This document shows positions 61,638-64,000 of a stretch of DNA of 64,000 bases, one piece after another. The stretch is from Streptomyces sp. TSRI0281 (lineage in GTDB: Bacteria; Actinomycetota; Actinomycetes; Streptomycetales; Streptomycetaceae), in assembly GCF_001905125.1 (NCBI RefSeq), contig NZ_LWLE01000035.1, forward strand, positions 68,749 through 132,748, read 5' to 3'. A program made the position numbers and the translations under genes. The notes under the pieces are model-generated. The model had not been told where the DNA came from. It searched no databases and was given only the letters and a program-made list of their open reading frames with translations. How positions within the stretch are numbered: position 1 is the stretch's first letter; the number at the start of each line of letters is the position of its first letter.

Positions 61638-62516
61638 ATGACACCAACGCTCGTCCGGCACCACCGGTACACGGATTCGTACGCGGATGCGTCCGCCCCG
61701 GTCGATGCCGGCACCCGAGCCCGCGACTGGGCCGAGATCCAGGAGCGGATGCTGGCACCGCTGTACGAAGCGGTGTACGACCGGCTGGAAGTCGGGACCG
61801 CCACGCGGATGCTCTCCCTCGGCTGCGGCTCCGGGCTCGCCCTGCTGATCGCCGCTTCCCGCGGGGCGCGCGTCACCGGCGTCGACACCGACCGGGAGCG
61901 GCTCGCACTGGCCCGTGAGCGGCTGTTGCCCGATCCGGGGCCCGGCGCTCCGCCCGGTCGGCCCGGCGCCGAGCGGGCGCGGCTGGTCGTCGGCGGCCCC
62001 TCGGCGGCCGGTGAGGCCGAGGGGCCGTACAACCTGCTCACCTCGTTCGACCCGATCGGGTGCGCGGCCGGTGACTCCGAGGGGCTCACCCCCGCGCTGG
62101 AATCCGCCGTACCGCTGGCCGCCCGGGGCGCCACCGTGGTCCTGACCGGCTGGGGTCCGCCCGAGAGGTGTGCCACCGCGGCGGTGCTGCGGGTGGCGGC
62201 CCGGCTGGCCGGTCCGTCGAGCGCTCCGCGTTCCGGTGGCTGGCGGGCGGCCCGGCGCGACGACCTGGAGGACGTGGCTTCGCGGGCCGGGCTGAGACCG
62301 GACGGCTCGGGGCGGGTGTCGTGCCCGTTCGGGTACGCGGACCTGGACAGCGCGGCGCGCGGACTGCTGTCCACCGGACTGTTCGACGCGGCGCTCCGGG
62401 CGACGGACCGTGCCCGGGTGAAGGAGGAGGTCGCGGAGGCGCTGCATCCGTATCGGCGGCCGGACGGCACGGTGTGGATGCCGAACGTGTTCCGCTACCT
62501 GGTGTGCGTGGCCTGA
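61638..62516 (+). CDS. Class I SAM-dependent methyltransferase
   Basis: 292 residues from ATG 61638 (frame open upstream to 61137 without homologous sequence). SAM motif I LSLGCGSGLALLIAA near residue 57, then VTGVDTDRERLALARERL as the acidic second strand, and LLTSFDPIG and VVLTGWGPPERC as later motifs. A generic Rossmann methyltransferase; substrate unknown. A Pro-rich linker of about 20 residues interrupts the domain near 100. It is convergent with ftsH. Confidence 0.85.
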   Translation: MTPTLVRHHRYTDSYADASAPVDAGTRARDWAEIQERMLAPLYEAVYDRLEVGTATRMLSLGCGSGLALLIAASRGARVTGVDTDRERLALARERLLPDPGPGAPPGRPGAERARLVVGGPSAAGEAEGPYNLLTSFDPIGCAAGDSEGLTPALESAVPLAARGATVVLTGWGPPERCATAAVLRVAARLAGPSSAPRSGGWRAARRDDLEDVASRAGLRPDGSGRVSCPFGYADLDSAARGLLSTGLFDAALRATDRARVKEEVAEALHPYRRPDGTVWMPNVFRYLVCVA

Positions 62517-62608
62517 CCCCCGGCGCACCCGACCGCACACCCGACCGCACGCCCACCGCACAGCGACTCACCCCGGCGCAGACACCGGCGTGGCCCTCGC
62601 CGTGATCG

Positions 62609-64000
62609 TCAGGAGGAGGAATCGCCGCCCGGCTTGGCCGGCCGGGCGATGCCGGCCGCCCGGTAGGCCGCCGCTTCGTCCAGGGTCTCGTTCGCCAGCA
62701 GCGCCTCGGCCAGTGAGTCGAGCTTGTCCCGGTTCCCGCGCAGCAGGCTGCAGGCCTCCTCGTAGCACTCGTCGACGATGCGGCGCATCTCGGCGTCGAC
62801 GGTGTCGAGGGTGGCGGGCGCCGCGGAGAGCCCGTACGCCTGCTGGGCGTCGGCGGGGATGGCGGTGAGGCGGCCGATCCTGTCGCTCATGCCCCACCGT
62901 CCGACCATGCCGCGCGCCAGGCCGGTGACCTGTTCCAGGTCGCTCTCCGCGCCGGTGGTGACCACGTCGTACACCACCCGTTCCGCCGCCATGCCGCCCA
63001 GAGCGCCGATGATCCGCCCGCGCAGATACTCCTCGGTGTACGCGTACTTGTCGGCGTCCGGGGTCGAGAGGGTGACGCCGAGGGCGCGGCCGCGCGGCAC
63101 GATGGTGATCTTGCGGACCGGGTCGGCGCCGGGCTGGAGCATGCCGAGCAGCGCGTGGCCGCTCTCGTGGTACGCGGTACGGCGGCGCTCCTCGGCGGGC
63201 ATGACGAGCGGGCGCTCCGCCCCGAGCTGGACCTTCTCCAGGGCGTCGGAGAAGTCGGACCGACCGACCTCGGACTGTTTGCGCTTGACGGCGAGCAGGG
63301 CGGCCTCGTTGGCCAGGTTGGCGAGGTCGGCGCCGGTCATGCCGGGGGTCGTCCGGGCGACCTGGGCGAGGCTGACGTCCTCGGCGAGCGGGATGCTCCG
63401 GGTGTGGATCCGCAGGATCGCTTCCCGGCCGTCCTTGTCCGGCGGGCTGACCTGGACGATCCGGTCGAAGCGGCCGGGCCGGGTGAGGGCGGGGTCCAGG
63501 ACGTCGGCGCGGTTGGTGGCGGCGAGGACGACGACGCCCTCGGAGCCGGAGAAGCCGTCCATCTCGGTGAGGATCTGGTTGAGGGTCTGTTCGCGTTCGT
63601 CGTGGCCGCCCATGCCGGAGCCGCCGCCGCGGGCCCGGCCGATGGTGTCGATCTCGTCGATGAAGACGATGGCGGGGGCGACCTTGCGGGCCTCGGCGAA
63701 GAGCTCCCGTACCCGGCCGGCTCCGACGCCGACGATCATCTCGATGAACTCGGAGGCCGAGGCGGAGAAGAACGGCACCCCCGCCTCACCGGCCACGGCG
63801 CGGGCAAGCAGCGTCTTGCCGGTGCCGGGCGGGCCCGCGAGCAGAACACCGCCGGGCATCCGGGCGCCCATTTTCGCGTACTCCTGCGGGTTCTTGAGGA
63901 AGTCGACGACATCGTTCAGTTCGCCCTCGACCTCGTCGATTCCGGCCACGTCCTCGAAGGTGGTGCGCTTGCTCCCTTCGAGCTCGACCGGCTTGGGCGG
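62609..64000 (-). CDS. ftsH: FtsH-type AAA zinc metalloprotease, cut by window edge
   Basis: The frame is open through base 64000, so the N-terminal membrane part lies outside; 463 residues are visible, starting at TTFEDVAGIDEVEGEL. Walker A GPPGTGKT, Walker B IVFIDEID, SRH-like ATNRADVLDPALTRPGRFDR, and the protease site HESGH with the third ligand in TGAESDLEQVT are intact. The visible C-terminus is short and has no long Pro/Gln tail, so this is probably a second FtsH-like copy rather than the main FtsH, whose genes usually lie near hpt/folE. It degrades membrane and short-lived proteins. Confidence 0.9.
   Translation of the reverse strand, partial: PPKPVELEGSKRTTFEDVAGIDEVEGELNDVVDFLKNPQEYAKMGARMPGGVLLAGPPGTGKTLLARAVAGEAGVPFFSASASEFIEMIVGVGAGRVRELFAEARKVAPAIVFIDEIDTIGRARGGGSGMGGHDEREQTLNQILTEMDGFSGSEGVVVLAATNRADVLDPALTRPGRFDRIVQVSPPDKDGREAILRIHTRSIPLAEDVSLAQVARTTPGMTGADLANLANEAALLAVKRKQSEVGRSDFSDALEKVQLGAERPLVMPAEERRRTAYHESGHALLGMLQPGADPVRKITIVPRGRALGVTLSTPDADKYAYTEEYLRGRIIGALGGMAAERVVYDVVTTGAESDLEQVTGLARGMVGRWGMSDRIGRLTAIPADAQQAYGLSAAPATLDTVDAEMRRIVDECYEEACSLLRGNRDKLDSLAEALLANETLDEAAAYRAAGIARPAKPGGDSSS

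Noticed and set aside
61402..61641. Small frame with CPACR motif coupled by ATGA to the methyltransferase
   Set aside because: Only one cysteine pair, irregular third-position base use, many rare arginine codons, no ribosome-binding site.
1..64000. tRNA, rRNA genes, prophage, integrative element or biosynthetic cluster
   Set aside because: No cloverleaf-like sequence, integrase, phage structural gene or polyketide/peptide synthase recognised by reading; a covariance search was not possible.

Overview
The window is chromosomal DNA from a high-GC actinomycete, almost certainly a Streptomyces. The base composition, GTG/TTG starts behind GGAGG-type sites, whiG beside rpsB-tsf-pyrH-frr, and the four consecutive type I signal peptidases behind rplS (the sipW-X-Y-Z arrangement) all point there. 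It is mostly conserved core chromosome. I see no prophage, insertion sequence, CRISPR array, tRNA or rRNA gene. About 57 genes are supported; both edges cut a gene (a membrane P-loop ATPase on the left, an FtsH-type protease on the right).

Region 1 (1-27717) is dominated by polyamine and GABA catabolism. gabT (2312) stands near a leftward operon running from an aldehyde dehydrogenase (14407) through potD-potA-potB-potC to a FAD amine oxidase (7193). A second block holds an orphan polyamine-type binding lipoprotein (22825-24012), a second aldehyde dehydrogenase (24248-25684) and a divergent Lrp/AsnC regulator coupled to a class III aminotransferase (25862-27717). Together these could import putrescine-like amines, oxidise or transaminate them to gamma-aminobutyraldehyde, convert that to GABA, and pass GABA to GabT. 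Between them lie a PAP2 phosphatase, a GH18 chitinase with a DasR-type operator inside its promoter, a NADAR protein, a DUF4190 membrane protein, an adenosine-deaminase-family enzyme (possibly the aminodeoxyfutalosine deaminase of menaquinone synthesis), a GDPD, a DUF574 methyltransferase, a LuxR-type two-component pair and a serine beta-lactamase/DD-peptidase-like protein.

Region 2 (27935-40836) is more accessory: an ABC exporter with a degenerate signature motif, a LOG-family gene broken by two compensating one-base frameshifts, an SRPBCC protein, a GT4 glycosyltransferase coupled to a polytopic membrane glycosyltransferase, a second LuxR-type two-component pair, and a thiBPQ thiamine ABC transporter behind a clear TPP riboswitch. 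Minisatellite repeats are concentrated here.

Region 3 (40837-64000) is housekeeping, nearly all transcribed leftward: rpsP-khpA-rimM-trmD-rplS-sipWXYZ-nudix, DUF2469-yraN-YifB-dprA, whiG, TetR, rpsB-tsf-pyrH-frr-cdsA and rlmN, with an M23 peptidase, a methyltransferase and a SprT-like protein at the margins. Several perfect hairpins sit between the translation genes. I found no convincingly new multi-gene system. The observations most worth checking are a shared motif in front of both polyamine blocks, the frameshifted LOG gene, and the unusual ABC ATPase.
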